In this document: positions 52,670 through 61,597 of the stretch, one piece after another | How the letters are laid out: each line of letters begins with the position of its first letter | Position numbering within the stretch: position 1 is the stretch's first letter | DNA from: Paenibacillus montaniterrae | GTDB taxonomy: Bacteria; Bacillota; Bacilli; Paenibacillales; Paenibacillaceae | Reading direction: 5' to 3' | DNA: 64,000 bases | Assembly: GCF_018403185.1 (NCBI RefSeq) | Contig: NZ_BOSE01000007.1 | Span: 186,001-250,000 of the forward strand | The notes under the pieces: model-generated | Database searches by the model: none | Told to the model about the DNA's origin: nothing | Seen by the model: only the letters and a program-made list of their open reading frames with translations | Position numbers and translations under genes: made by a program

Positions 52670-54025
52670 ATGGAAAACAACGTATTGTCTGCGCTAGAGA
52701 CAAACTGGCTATCGTTGCTAATATCAGCCGTTTTGCTAGGCTTGCTTTACTGGCTGGCACGCAAACGAATCGGCTTCGGCACACGCGTGCTGCTGGCGCT
52801 TGGACTTGGGCTGGGAGCAGGACTGCTGTTTAATCAGCTACAGCTGGAGACGGAAGGCGTTAGCCTCATCGGCTCGATCTATATTAACTTTATTCGCATG
52901 ATCGTCATCCCGCTCGTGTTCGTGCTGGTGATCAACAGCATTATTTCCATTACAAATCTCGGATATTTGCGCAAGCTAAGCGTAAAAACGATCGGCTGGT
53001 TTCTTGGTACGACCGGTGTTGCTGCAATTATCGGACTTCTTGTCGCACTGGCTCTCAATCCGGGCGCAGACTTTGAAGCATCGCCACCGAGCAATTACGA
53101 GGCCCGCAGTGTGCCTAGCTTCTTCCAGGTTATTTTGGATCAAGTCCCATCCAATCCAATTAATGAAGCAGCTCAGGGCAAAGTAGTGCCTGTGCTGATC
53201 TTCGCCTTATTTTTGGCAGTCGCCATCGTCAAGGTCGGCACGAAAAATCCAGACTCGGTTCAGCCCGTTAAAGCCTTCATCCAGTCTGCTACCGAGGTTT
53301 TGCACCAAGTGGTCAAATTCGTGCTTCGCTTCACACCTTACGGGGTTTATGCGCTTATTGCAGTAATGGCCTCCAAATACGGCTGGGAAACATTAGAGCC
53401 ATTGGCGCTGCTTATTTTAGTTAGCTATATCGCGCTCATCCTTCATTTCGTATTCGTATTCGGCGGTTTGGTTACGTTCGTAGCGAAAGTTAATCCGCTT
53501 AAATTTCTTAAGAAGGCTTATCCGACAATAGCGGTGGCGTTCACAACACGCAGCAGCTATGCGACATTGCCGATAAATTTAGAGGTTATTACGAAAAGAT
53601 TGCGCGTCTCTCCCGCCATAGCCAGCTTCGTCGCTCCACTGGGCGCATCTATGAACTTCAATGGCTGCGGCGGCGTGTGGCCGGCGGTAGTATCCGTATT
53701 CGTAGCCGAGGTGTACAGCATTCCGCTAACGATAACGGATTATGTACTGATTGTACTAATCAGCATCATATCTTCCATTGGCGTGGCCGGTGTTCCGGGG
53801 CCTGCCTCAATCTCTACTACGGTCGTGCTAACCGCGGTTGGCTTGCCGCTTGAAGGGATTGCACTCGTTGTCGCTGTCGAGGCGCTGATCGATATGGGTC
53901 GCACCGCAGTAAATGCAACAGGCACCACGGTAACTGCGCTGTTGGTTGCTGATTCTGAAGGGGAATTCGATCGAGAAAGTTTTAATCGAGGAGAAGAAGA
54001 CGAACTGGAGCTAAATCCAGTATAA
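52670..54025 (+). CDS. Dicarboxylate/amino acid:cation symporter, TcyP-like
   Basis: A 451-residue DAACS-family carrier with about eight helices and two re-entrant loops. The loop FTTRSSYATLPINLEVI (tip 1), then GASMNFNGCGGVWPAVVSVF, and GVAGVPGPASISTTVV (tip 2) are visible. Where glutamate carriers have NMDGT, this protein has NFNGCGG, as in cystine/neutral amino acid carriers such as TcyP. Cystine uptake is therefore favoured over glutamate. The preceding gene encodes a surface CxxC protein, which fits. Confidence 0.8.
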   Translation: MENNVLSALETNWLSLLISAVLLGLLYWLARKRIGFGTRVLLALGLGLGAGLLFNQLQLETEGVSLIGSIYINFIRMIVIPLVFVLVINSIISITNLGYLRKLSVKTIGWFLGTTGVAAIIGLLVALALNPGADFEASPPSNYEARSVPSFFQVILDQVPSNPINEAAQGKVVPVLIFALFLAVAIVKVGTKNPDSVQPVKAFIQSATEVLHQVVKFVLRFTPYGVYALIAVMASKYGWETLEPLALLILVSYIALILHFVFVFGGLVTFVAKVNPLKFLKKAYPTIAVAFTTRSSYATLPINLEVITKRLRVSPAIASFVAPLGASMNFNGCGGVWPAVVSVFVAEVYSIPLTITDYVLIVLISIISSIGVAGVPGPASISTTVVLTAVGLPLEGIALVVAVEALIDMGRTAVNATGTTVTALLVADSEGEFDRESFNRGEEDELELNPV

Positions 54026-54034
54026 TTCACTTTT

Positions 54035-54109
54035 GTAACGAAACTGGTAATCGCCATAGATGTGAATGTTGCTCATCTCATGCGCGATCCAGTTTCGTTA
54101 CATTTTTTT
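54035..54109 (+). terminator. Terminator of the symporter gene
   Basis: Perfect 13-base outer arms GTAACGAAACTGG and CCAGTTTCGTTAC, then TTTTTTT, 10 bases after the stop codon. Confidence 0.92.
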
Positions 54110-54126
54110 ACCTCAAAATGTATTTG

Positions 54127-54291
54127 CTACGACTCTTTGCGAGTCGTCGTTTCCCGTTCACGGTTGCGGCGGTCTCGCTCCAACGCCTCCGCAACATAAT
54201 CTCTTGGCTCTACTTTCCCTAGCTTGAAGTTAATACGTAACAGCAGCACAATAGCAATAAGTAGTAAAATTGTATTCAGCATAAGCATCAT
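54127..54291 (-). CDS. Small membrane protein with RDYVAEALERD motif
   Basis: About 54 residues: MMLMLNTILLLIAIVLLLRI (one helix), then KVEPRDYVAEALERDRRNRE and a charged tail. Paralogous to the 53-residue protein at 41970-42131. The frame opens at a TTG (54321), but GGAAAG serves the ATG-ATG at 54291. It follows the TmrB-like gene on the same strand. Function unknown. Confidence 0.7.
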   Translation of the reverse strand: MMLMLNTILLLIAIVLLLRINFKLGKVEPRDYVAEALERDRRNRERETTTRKES

Positions 54292-54326
54292 CTGCTTTCC
54301 TGTATGATGGATCAACGTCAAAATGT

Positions 54327-54866
54327 TTAACAGTCCTGATAGATTGCCAGCTTGTCCATAATTTGGGTCACGACCTCATCTACTGCATATTCATCCGTTG
54401 CAATAAACTGCTCAAAGCGTCCGTTCTGCAGCGCTTGCGTACACTTTTGCGCTTGCTGATAGGACCAGCCTCCTGGAGGATCGCCCCGCTTCTGCAGACG
54501 CTTATGAATCGTTTCTTCAGTAGCGAGCAAACAAAAATGATGCAGCTCGGCATCAATTTCTCGTAAACCATTTGTAATATATTCGAAGTTTTCCGTCTTA
54601 TAAATCGTCATAGGGATGATCAGATGCATCTTATATTTCTTCTTAATCTCATGCGCGGTCTGTACGGTCAGTATTCTCCATAGCTCCATATCTTGAAAAT
54701 CATCTGTTCGCTCATTAGCTAGCCTAACGGATTCAGGAATGAGCTTCCTTAGCATAAAACCTAGTTCTTCCGGATCATAAATCAAGCTATTACTCAGTAC
54801 TGACTGCAGCATGTAAGCAACTGATGTTTTGCCAGAGCCAAAGGCTCCATTGATCATGACGATCAT
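54327..54866 (-). CDS. TmrB-like P-loop ATP-binding protein
   Basis: A 179-residue P-loop NTPase with Walker A INGAFGSGKTS at the N-terminus and the pattern YDPEELGFMLR...LIIPMTIYKTENF...HHFCLLATEETIHKRL, closely following B. subtilis TmrB (tunicamycin resistance), which is slightly longer. Substrate unproven. AGGTGTATC lies before the ATG. Confidence 0.83.
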   Translation of the reverse strand: MIVMINGAFGSGKTSVAYMLQSVLSNSLIYDPEELGFMLRKLIPESVRLANERTDDFQDMELWRILTVQTAHEIKKKYKMHLIIPMTIYKTENFEYITNGLREIDAELHHFCLLATEETIHKRLQKRGDPPGGWSYQQAQKCTQALQNGRFEQFIATDEYAVDEVVTQIMDKLAIYQDC

Positions 54867-55375
54867 GATACACCTCCATCACAAACTTATTATAAATTTG
54901 AAACGCGATGATGTAGAGTTAAACTTCTTAATTTCCAAACATTACAGCAATCATTCTAATATTAACATATTTATTATGCATGAACGCATATTTTGAGAAA
55001 TTTTATGTTTATTAGCAAATAGCATAAAGGAGAGCCACAAGCACGCTATAAATGAATAAGCGATGCTTATGCTCTCCTTTATGAACGGCGCGAGCCATAA
55101 GGCTCGAATTGTAAAGAAGTGCGGTTGCCTGCTGTTATGGAAAGGTATTTCGAGCGCGTCTGAACAAAAATTCGGATAATTAGCTATCCTCAGATTCTCA
55201 GACACGCTCTGGAGGAAGTAAAAAACATATGGAATGATCGCTATCCCTGTTACTTTCACATAGGTCAACAAACTCATTCCTATAGTTCTATTTTACCACC
55301 AATACGCTTAAACCCGTCGAAATACTAACGAAAGGTGCTTTTTTTGTCATATCTTGCACTATACTCGCATAGTTG
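54867..55375. other. 509-bp intergenic region with a long inverted repeat
   Basis: No convincing gene. The main structure is an imperfect inverted repeat at 55026-55079 (AAAGGAGAGCCACAAGCAC-type arm and its partner ending GCTCTCCTTT, about 17 of 21 pairs). A short GAGCC/GGCTC hairpin lies at 55090-55110. A 108-codon minus-strand frame runs through these hairpins and I reject it. Confidence 0.6.
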
Positions 55376-55801
55376 CTAAAAATTCGCCAAAAAAATAAAC
55401 AGCAGCACAATTACAGCCGACATTAGATAAAAGACTGTTGAGCGCCGCCCGCTTTGTCTCAGCCATATGCCGTAGGAGCAAATAATTGTTGTGCTCGTAT
55501 AATAGAGCATAAATAGAATGGCCTCAGGAGATGTAAAGTAAGCGAGCAAATTAATGCTGCCAACCCCGACAACGAGTGGTGTAATAAACACGAGCAGCAG
55601 GCCAATCAGCATAAACATAATCGTTTGCGATAGAAAGCAGTATTTGTTGAAGGCTCGCAAAAAAACGACGCAAATAAAATACCATACTGAGCCGCATAGA
55701 AAAAAAATGGGTGCTGTCCACCACAAAACTGTGCTAAGCTCTGTCAAACGCTCATTATATACGAGCCAGAGCGTCAGCATATATACATTCATACCCGCCA
55801 A
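55376..55801 (-). CDS. Hypothetical multi-helix membrane protein
   Basis: About 141 residues with four or five predicted helices (TVLWWTAPIFFLCGSVWYF, TIMFMLIGLLLVFITPL, ILFMLYYTSTTIICSYG, VFYLMSAVIVLLFIFLA). The start is uncertain: the frame continues upstream without an ATG or clear ribosome site for about 25 more codons of hydrophobic character, so the 5' end may be damaged or use a rare start. No family recognised. Confidence 0.55.
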   Translation of the reverse strand: MAGMNVYMLTLWLVYNERLTELSTVLWWTAPIFFLCGSVWYFICVVFLRAFNKYCFLSQTIMFMLIGLLLVFITPLVVGVGSINLLAYFTSPEAILFMLYYTSTTIICSYGIWLRQSGRRSTVFYLMSAVIVLLFIFLANF

Positions 55802-55894
55802 ATAGCCGGTAATAAGAACATAAGGGTAGTAGAGTATAGAATTAATTGCAATCGCATCCTTTTTCTACTCAAATGCAAGAATGTTAGGCGGATC

Positions 55895-56248
55895 TTATTG
55901 ACAAATCATCAGAACATTGCCGTCTGGATCCTTAATATTGAACCATTGATTATTCTGAATGTCAGTTAAAATGTCAATGCCGCTCTCTTTAGCATATTGA
56001 TATGCCCGCTCGATATGATCCGTTCTCAGTTGCATGGACGGAACTTTAAATACGTGATCTGGCGCATAAATTTTACTGTCCAGCACAATATCCGCTCCAT
56101 TCTGCATAGGCAGCACATAAATATGACCGAAGTGAATCTCTCCATCGTTCGGCAAATTGAGCAGCTTGCAGTACCAATCGCGTGCAGCCTCGATATCGCT
56201 TACTGGAATAAATACACCTTGAACTCTATTTTGAATTGGCTGTGACAT
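55895..56248 (-). CDS. VOC (glyoxalase/bleomycin resistance fold) protein
   Basis: A 117-residue single VOC domain: GVFIPVSDIEAARDWYCKLL at the N-terminus and WFNIKDPDGNVLMICQ at the end. The metal ligands of true glyoxalase I are not all evident. AGGAGGT precedes the ATG. Substrate unknown. Confidence 0.82.
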   Translation of the reverse strand: MSQPIQNRVQGVFIPVSDIEAARDWYCKLLNLPNDGEIHFGHIYVLPMQNGADIVLDSKIYAPDHVFKVPSMQLRTDHIERAYQYAKESGIDILTDIQNNQWFNIKDPDGNVLMICQ

Positions 56249-56280
56249 ACCAATACCTCCTTAAGACCATTCGAAATAAC

Positions 56281-57198
56281 CTATTCGAAATCAATTCGCT
56301 CAAAAGCTTTTAAAACTCGCAAATTATTCAAAGTAATAGATCCTGTCCATTCCTTTTTTGCTATTTCCCATTGCTCCTCATATCTTCCCCATGACCAGTT
56401 TGGCTCCCAGGTGCCTTGCCCGTTCATGGAATCGATAAGTTGATCCAAATCCTGCGGAATTACATCCTCATATTTGCTGTAAAAGCTGGAGTCTGGCGAT
56501 GTGACGACCTGAAGCGGCACAGCACAATAACCGTTGCGCTGCTCAGGCTCCTTTACGACACAGCTTTCGACAAAGCGATTCATTTCTCGGGAAATAATTT
56601 GCTGCTTCTCATCGGAAAGCACAGAATATAGCCTAATATAGCAAAATAGCTCATGCATTTCGTTGCATGCACAGCTTGTTCGCAAATATTCGATAGCATC
56701 CTGCAGTAGTGTCTGCGTTTTCTGCTTAAGCTGCTCTGGCAGCAGATGTGGATATTGAAGCAAGTAAGCAACAATTTCAGCGTTTGGATTCCCCCAGGTT
56801 TCGGTTTGCGGGGAGTAATTCCACCAAATCGCCCGCGGGTTCTGATCAGCCTCTTGCGGGATAATTTCCCATCCATTTATGTCTGGCTTGTAGCTATTAG
56901 CGAAATATTCGAAGCTGCGAATCAGCATATCCTCTTTCTCAGTAGAAGTCGTTAGCAGTGAAAGATGCTGCAAGGCAACAGTTGTCGCCAGTGCAGATGA
57001 TTCCTTGCATCTCAAATCGGGCTCGAGCGCGTTGCCAAAGCCGCCATCGCTGTTCTGGTAAGCAGCTAGCTCCATTAACACCTGCTGCTCACCACCGGAT
57101 TCAAATTCATAACAGAACAGAGCGCGTTCCAGCGCTCGAGCCTCTGTATATAAGTACTGGCGTGCCTGCTCGAATTGTGAGCGAGATAGCTTTTTCAT
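56281..57198 (-). CDS. Terpenoid cyclase/prenyltransferase-fold protein
   Basis: A 305-residue alpha-toroid protein. AYQNSDGGFGNALEPDLR is the QW-like repeat of the squalene cyclase/prenyltransferase fold, with SALATTVALQHL after it and GTWEPNWSWGRYEE near the end. The ATG at 57198 follows AAGGAG. It lacks the DxDD motif of real cyclases, so catalysis is doubtful. Confidence 0.75.
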   Translation of the reverse strand: MKKLSRSQFEQARQYLYTEARALERALFCYEFESGGEQQVLMELAAYQNSDGGFGNALEPDLRCKESSALATTVALQHLSLLTTSTEKEDMLIRSFEYFANSYKPDINGWEIIPQEADQNPRAIWWNYSPQTETWGNPNAEIVAYLLQYPHLLPEQLKQKTQTLLQDAIEYLRTSCACNEMHELFCYIRLYSVLSDEKQQIISREMNRFVESCVVKEPEQRNGYCAVPLQVVTSPDSSFYSKYEDVIPQDLDQLIDSMNGQGTWEPNWSWGRYEEQWEIAKKEWTGSITLNNLRVLKAFERIDFE

Positions 57199-57306
57199 TG
57201 AACCGCTCCTTAGCATTATCTTCTAGTCATTTCTACTATTTTAGCATATATCATAATAGTTTTACATATTTTGGTTTAATCTTTGTTGCAGCAGCAGGAT
57301 GCTGGC

Positions 57307-58245
57307 TTACTGTTCATCAGCAGCATGAACATACCAGCGCGGTACAATGCTGGCAAAGTTATGATGATCCTCTATAACTCGTACAAGCCGCTGCAGCATC
57401 TCGTTGGTTTCTTCAGGCTTTACCTTTTGAATCCATACAATAGAGGAAATCAAGCTCATCGCGATATAGAGGGTGTACAGCCTCCAAAAATACTCGGGCG
57501 GCGATTGCTCATTAAAATAGCCGCGAATTTGCCCAATTGCAAATGGAACGCTGACCTCAACGCTAAACAAACCGACCTTGAGAAACTCGTGAAACGGATC
57601 TCCCCAGTCGCATCGATTGAAATCAATTACTCCTGCAAGCTTGCCGTCCTTCACGACCAAATTGCCGGGGTGATAGTCATCATGCTGAAAAAGGTTAGGC
57701 CTGTCCTCCATAAGATGAATATGCTCGTCGATAAAGGCGATCATGCTTTCATCATGCGGTATCCGCATACCGAGCTGTTCATAGCTTCTCATATAGGCTT
57801 GATGCTTGGCTTGCTTGCGCTCATGCCAGGAGGGCATAGCTTGATCTGCTTGATGACGATGAATCTTTTTCAGCTCTTTGCCCGCTTCTATCCCAATCTG
57901 TAGCTGCTGCTCCTCCGTATAATGCAGCAAGGCATCGGTTGCTTCTTCGCCGTCAATATAGCTTAAAATCATATAGCCCTTCGAGATATCTTGCCATTCG
58001 CCCAGCTCAATCGCTTTGGAGCAGCTTACATCATATTGCTGCATCGCTTGCAGCGCACGAAACTCAGCATATTTGGCACCAGCTTGCGCGCTATCGAAAA
58101 TTTTTACTACATAGCTGCCCTCCGCTTGCTGCACAAGAAACTTCTGATCGTCAGAGTATCCTTTCAAAATAGGCTTAATATTCGATGCATGCTGAAATTT
58201 TGCAAGACGTTTAATATATTCCTGCTCCTTACCTGCTAAATTCAC
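57307..58245 (-). CDS. Aminoglycoside phosphotransferase (APH) family protein
   Basis: A 312-residue kinase-fold protein. The catalytic loop is HDDYHPGN (188-195), with metal-binding Asp in GVIDFNRCDWGDP. An ATP-binding Lys is in SYVVKIFD. It belongs to the APH/choline kinase superfamily; actual substrate unknown and resistance is not implied. Followed by the terpenoid-fold gene, 108 bases on. Confidence 0.87.
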   Translation of the reverse strand: MNLAGKEQEYIKRLAKFQHASNIKPILKGYSDDQKFLVQQAEGSYVVKIFDSAQAGAKYAEFRALQAMQQYDVSCSKAIELGEWQDISKGYMILSYIDGEEATDALLHYTEEQQLQIGIEAGKELKKIHRHQADQAMPSWHERKQAKHQAYMRSYEQLGMRIPHDESMIAFIDEHIHLMEDRPNLFQHDDYHPGNLVVKDGKLAGVIDFNRCDWGDPFHEFLKVGLFSVEVSVPFAIGQIRGYFNEQSPPEYFWRLYTLYIAMSLISSIVWIQKVKPEETNEMLQRLVRVIEDHHNFASIVPRWYVHAADEQ

Positions 58246-58309
58246 AGCAACAACCTCCGATTAGATTTCATAGTGTAAGCGCATTCGCAAATGATGTCTT
58301 CGCTCCTTG

Positions 58310-58618
58310 TTACGGTTGCTCCAATTCCTTTACTGCTTGAGCAAGCTCCCTCCGGTACCGAGCTACATAGGGCACAGCTAATAAGCTTAGAACTGCTAAA
58401 GTTGTAAAGATTAGCAGTCTAATCCAAGTCGCCATTGTTAGAAACTGTAGCATCACCATCGGCCACACGGCAGAAAGTGCAGTAATGAATCTTGATCCTG
58501 CTGTAACATGGCTCATTGTGCCGCATTGTTGGCAAGTTACCGGCTTATACAACCAAGAGATTGATTTTAGCACTTGCTTATAGCTAAAACGCATGCCGCA
58601 TTTTTCACAGGCTTGCAT
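58310..58618 (-). CDS. CXXC-20-CXXC (TIGR04104-type) small membrane protein
   Basis: About 102 residues: a zinc-ribbon-like N-terminus CEKCG...CQQCG spaced by about 24 residues, followed by two membrane helices (ITALSAVWPMVMLQFL and LLIFTTLAVLSLLAVPYV). The layout fits a described family of putative zinc-finger membrane proteins of Bacillales. Function unknown. Confidence 0.78.
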   Translation of the reverse strand: MQACEKCGMRFSYKQVLKSISWLYKPVTCQQCGTMSHVTAGSRFITALSAVWPMVMLQFLTMATWIRLLIFTTLAVLSLLAVPYVARYRRELAQAVKELEQP

Positions 58619-58656
58619 CAGCATCCCCCGTTTCTCGCTTCATATAATTACCGTGC

Positions 58657-59175
58657 TTAATAATTTCTGTCCTTAAGATCCTTGTCGTCAAACCAGACCT
58701 GGATAAATTCGATAACAGGACTGCCGTGCAAGGCGATCATAAATTCACCCTGTACAAAAATATCCTCTGAGAAATCACTTTCTACAAATCCGTAGGACAA
58801 CAGCTGCTTTGCGGCAGCCTCCTGCTCATCTCCAACCCTAATCGCATAGACCGAATGATCAGCTGAAACCAGCTCAAGTCCGCCTACTCTGCCGTACAAA
58901 TCATTGTCAGCATCACCTGGAAAGCTGATCTGCACGCCCTGCTCCTTATAGTCACGACCATGCCCGCCAAAGCCGTGCAAATATTGCCCAGCACCCCAAA
59001 GCTCAATTACTTCCTCCTCAAGCATGCCAAACTTTATATCCGCGACATCGAGGTTGTGATTAAGATCATCCAGGCTCAAACGATTTTTATCGGGCAGCCA
59101 ATAGAGAACGACCACGGCCGAGACAATTACCAATCCTAGCAAACTAAACATGATGGCTTGTTTTCGTTGTATCAT
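58657..59175 (-). CDS. Hypothetical membrane-anchored protein
   Basis: 172 residues: one N-terminal helix (IMFSLLGLVIVSAVVVLYWL) and an extracytoplasmic domain with LDVADIKFGMLEEEVIELWG, which resembles the SmpA/BamE-like repeat that starts with low-level conserved G and V positions. The frame extends 41 codons upstream, but AAGGAAG places the start at 59175. No named family. Confidence 0.6.
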   Translation of the reverse strand: MIQRKQAIMFSLLGLVIVSAVVVLYWLPDKNRLSLDDLNHNLDVADIKFGMLEEEVIELWGAGQYLHGFGGHGRDYKEQGVQISFPGDADNDLYGRVGGLELVSADHSVYAIRVGDEQEAAAKQLLSYGFVESDFSEDIFVQGEFMIALHGSPVIEFIQVWFDDKDLKDRNY

Positions 59176-59225
59176 AGCATGACTTCCTTTACATTCCTTC
59201 TTCATCCTTCCCCCAGAAAGCAAAC

Positions 59226-59263
59226 ACCCATCTGCTGCTTGCTTTCGCCTTTGACAGATGGGT
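59226..59263. terminator. Hairpin between two hypothetical genes
   Basis: ACCCATCTG and CAGATGGGT pair across a 20-base loop, with short T-stretches on either side. It may end the transcript of the gene at 59492-59785. The rest of the 316-base gap (to 59491) is AT-rich without clear signals. Confidence 0.5.
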
Positions 59264-59491
59264 TTTCTAGGTGACGGTATGTTTTTAACTAGCTTCATAA
59301 TTTCATTTTAACAAACATTAGGCTATAAAGGGAATGAAAAAGATTGCTCACATACTAATTAAAACCATTGATGCCATTAACAGCCTTATTTTCTCAAGAA
59401 ATTTATATAATCTGCTTTGTATATTTGGATCATGCCGTCAAGTTGTGTGAAAACCTGAAGCCGTTTTTGCAAGCCTAGGCCATAACACCTG

Positions 59492-59785
59492 CTAGATACT
59501 GGATTTGCGCTGCTTTTTAGCTGCATAAGCTGCAGCCATTCTCGTAATGACGAGCAAGACAACATAGAAAAACACGATGTTCAGAAAAAAGCCAAGAAGG
59601 TTAAGGTTTACCCCTTTAATGAACCAAATTTGCTTGCCATTTGGAGCATGATGATAATCTGTCAGAAACGCAAAAGGAAAGCCATACGTAGAGCTTGCCA
59701 TGCCGGTCTCTCCCGGTCTGCCTGGAAAGATCAAAATTGTTAGTAGACTAAGCCAGGCAGCATAATTTACTAGCTTTGTATTCAT
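59492..59785 (-). CDS. Hypothetical membrane protein
   Basis: 97 residues with two helices (LVNYAAWLSLLTILIF and LGFFLNIVFFYVVLLVI) and a Gly-rich extracellular loop. The ATG at 59785 has AAAGGAGG at good spacing. No family recognised. Confidence 0.65.
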   Translation of the reverse strand: MNTKLVNYAAWLSLLTILIFPGRPGETGMASSTYGFPFAFLTDYHHAPNGKQIWFIKGVNLNLLGFFLNIVFFYVVLLVITRMAAAYAAKKQRKSSI

Positions 59786-59816
59786 TTCACGATCCTCCTT
59801 TAGTTTTAAAGCTCGA

Positions 59817-60023
59817 CTAATGGCCAGAGAGATAGTTCCAAATTCCAACAAGAAATAGAATACCGCACAACGTCAGAATAAAGGTAAGCAGGAACGTAAT
59901 AAGTGACAACTTCTTTTGGCGGCTTCTTGATGATACTGCTACCGACTGTTCGAGCTGCTCGATACGCTGCTTCATATCATCGAGGTCCTGTCGCAGCTGT
60001 TCGTTATTAGGCTTCTGCTCCAT
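59817..60023 (-). CDS. Small coiled-coil membrane protein
   Basis: 68 residues: a coiled coil (LRQDLDDMKQRIEQLEQSV) followed by one helix (LITFLLTFILTLCGILFLVG). The ATG at 60023 follows GAAGGAGG. It starts 13 bases after the preceding gene on the same strand, so probably co-transcribed with it. Confidence 0.68.
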   Translation of the reverse strand: MEQKPNNEQLRQDLDDMKQRIEQLEQSVAVSSRSRQKKLSLITFLLTFILTLCGILFLVGIWNYLSGH

Positions 60024-60036
60024 TGTATTACCTCCT

Positions 60037-60432
60037 TCAATCAACTTTTTTAGGCTCATCCTTTGATAGCTCTGCTTGATGCTGCTTGGCATATTGCTCC
60101 AGCTCGGCTTCAATTTCTTCATCAATTGGAGTTTTCTTGATCGGCTGCTGCTGCTCGCTTTCGTCATCTGAAGTATCGGAATGCTCGTTGTCCAGCAGCT
60201 GATTTTGCCGTTTTTCCGACTCTTTTTCTTCCATCATCATTTTGTAGTTTAGCGTATCCTCATCGTCGATCCCCAGCTTTAGCTTGATGCTCAGCAAGTC
60301 GTTGCGTATTTTCTTTGTTCTAAAGTAGGTAGCAAAAACCATTGCAAATACGACCAAAATCATTAAAGGAATCGCATATCCGCCTAGAAACAAGAAACAA
60401 ATGAATGCAATCAATATTCCCAAAAAGAACAT
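60037..60432 (-). CDS. Hypothetical membrane protein with charged cytoplasmic tail
   Basis: 131 residues: two closely spaced N-terminal helices (about 1-38), then a long Glu/Asp/Gln/Lys-rich tail likely to be helical or disordered. No family recognised. Upstream partner of the 68-residue coiled-coil protein. Confidence 0.68.
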   Translation of the reverse strand: MFFLGILIAFICFLFLGGYAIPLMILVVFAMVFATYFRTKKIRNDLLSIKLKLGIDDEDTLNYKMMMEEKESEKRQNQLLDNEHSDTSDDESEQQQPIKKTPIDEEIEAELEQYAKQHQAELSKDEPKKVD

Positions 60433-60511
60433 GAAAGTCCCGCCTCTCTATCAGCTATAGCTCACCTGGCCATTGCTTTGTCAGCTCGTTGCTCCAACAG
60501 GCATACACGCC

Positions 60512-61597
60512 CTAGCTAGGAGAAGCTTCTTCTTTATAGTGCGCAATGTCTCCATGCAGCACGATTTGCGGCTGATCGCCCCGCAGCTCGATTTTGCACA
60601 GACAGGCTGGATAAATATATGGAAGCTGCCATAAATCCTCCATCCGTCGCTGCTCGAAATGAGCCATAATCAGCTTGACAACAACGGTATGGGTGACGAT
60701 GAGTATGGTTTCGCCTCGATGCTTATCGATCAACTGATGAAGCTCGTCAATCGCTCGTTGTGATACAGCTTGAAAGGTTTCGCTGCCGGACACTGCAAAT
60801 TTGTCTGGATCATTCCAAAAGTATGCAAATTGCTCAGGAAACAGCTGCTTCGCCTCATCCTGCGTTTTGCCTTCCCATACACCTAAGCTGATCTCCTTAA
60901 AGGCATCGCTTGCTATGACGGGGAGCGTTCGTGCCCCCTTCACGATTTGCGCCGTTTTTAGCGCTCTGTCGCTTGAGCTTGCATAAATATGATCGATTGG
61001 CACATCCTCAAGCGCTTCTGCAAGCCACTCGGCCTGCTTAACGCCCAGTGCAGTGAGCGGAGAGTCTTGATGCCCCTGCAATTTATGCTCGACATTCCAT
61101 TCTGTCTGCCCATGCCTTACCACATATATTGTCGTTACTTCTGACATCTGTTTGCTGTCTATAGGCTTAATAAAGGAGACAATTCTGTTTGCTTCCGCAA
61201 AGCCCAGCTTCTGGTGAAACTGCTGGCTTGCCACATTGCTGAGCTCTGTATCCGAGCCTATTTCACTGCAGCCGAGCGAGGCCGCCCAACGTTCTCCTGC
61301 TTCAACGAGCCTTCTCGACACTCCCTGCTTTCTGAAGGACTCTTCAACGTAAATCGCCTCAATGTAGCCTACTGGTGAAGATTGCGAGCCTTCTACATAA
61401 TCGGTGCGCAGAGACATATGAATAAAGCCTATATAGCGATCGTCAGCAAGCGCTGCATAAACGATATCTTTCGCCGAGGAGATAAGCTGCTGGAATTCCT
61501 CCCTCATTTCTTGAAAATCATTATAGGGCCACAGCTTTACAGACATTTTTGCAACCTGATCAACACTCAATTCGTTCAACTGCTTAATTTGAATCAT
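60512..61597 (-). CDS. Fusion of AAC(6')-like acetyltransferase and histidine phosphatase
   Basis: 361 residues. Residues 1-146 are a GNAT domain close to aminoglycoside 6'-N-acetyltransferases: MSLRTDYVEGSQSSPVGYIEAIYV, RKQGVSRRLVEAGERWA and QQFHQKLGFAEANRIVSFIK. Residues about 154-361 form a phosphoglycerate-mutase-like phosphatase with VVRHGQTEWN, SSSDRALKTAQ, LGVWEGK and VTHTVVVK, so its catalytic histidines are present. The ATG at 61597 follows GGGAGC. The join is in frame with a short linker (KPIDSKQMSEV). It overlaps the VanZ-like gene by 14 bases. Confidence 0.88.
   Translation of the reverse strand: MIQIKQLNELSVDQVAKMSVKLWPYNDFQEMREEFQQLISSAKDIVYAALADDRYIGFIHMSLRTDYVEGSQSSPVGYIEAIYVEESFRKQGVSRRLVEAGERWAASLGCSEIGSDTELSNVASQQFHQKLGFAEANRIVSFIKPIDSKQMSEVTTIYVVRHGQTEWNVEHKLQGHQDSPLTALGVKQAEWLAEALEDVPIDHIYASSSDRALKTAQIVKGARTLPVIASDAFKEISLGVWEGKTQDEAKQLFPEQFAYFWNDPDKFAVSGSETFQAVSQRAIDELHQLIDKHRGETILIVTHTVVVKLIMAHFEQRRMEDLWQLPYIYPACLCKIELRGDQPQIVLHGDIAHYKEEASPS

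Noticed and set aside
52670..54025. Glutamate/aspartate symporter GltP/GltT
   Set aside because: The NMDGT substrate motif of acidic amino acid carriers is replaced by NFNGCGG, as in cystine-type members.
54951..55277. 108-codon minus-strand frame
   Set aside because: It runs through a 54-bp inverted repeat and a second hairpin, lacks a ribosome site and shows no family signal.
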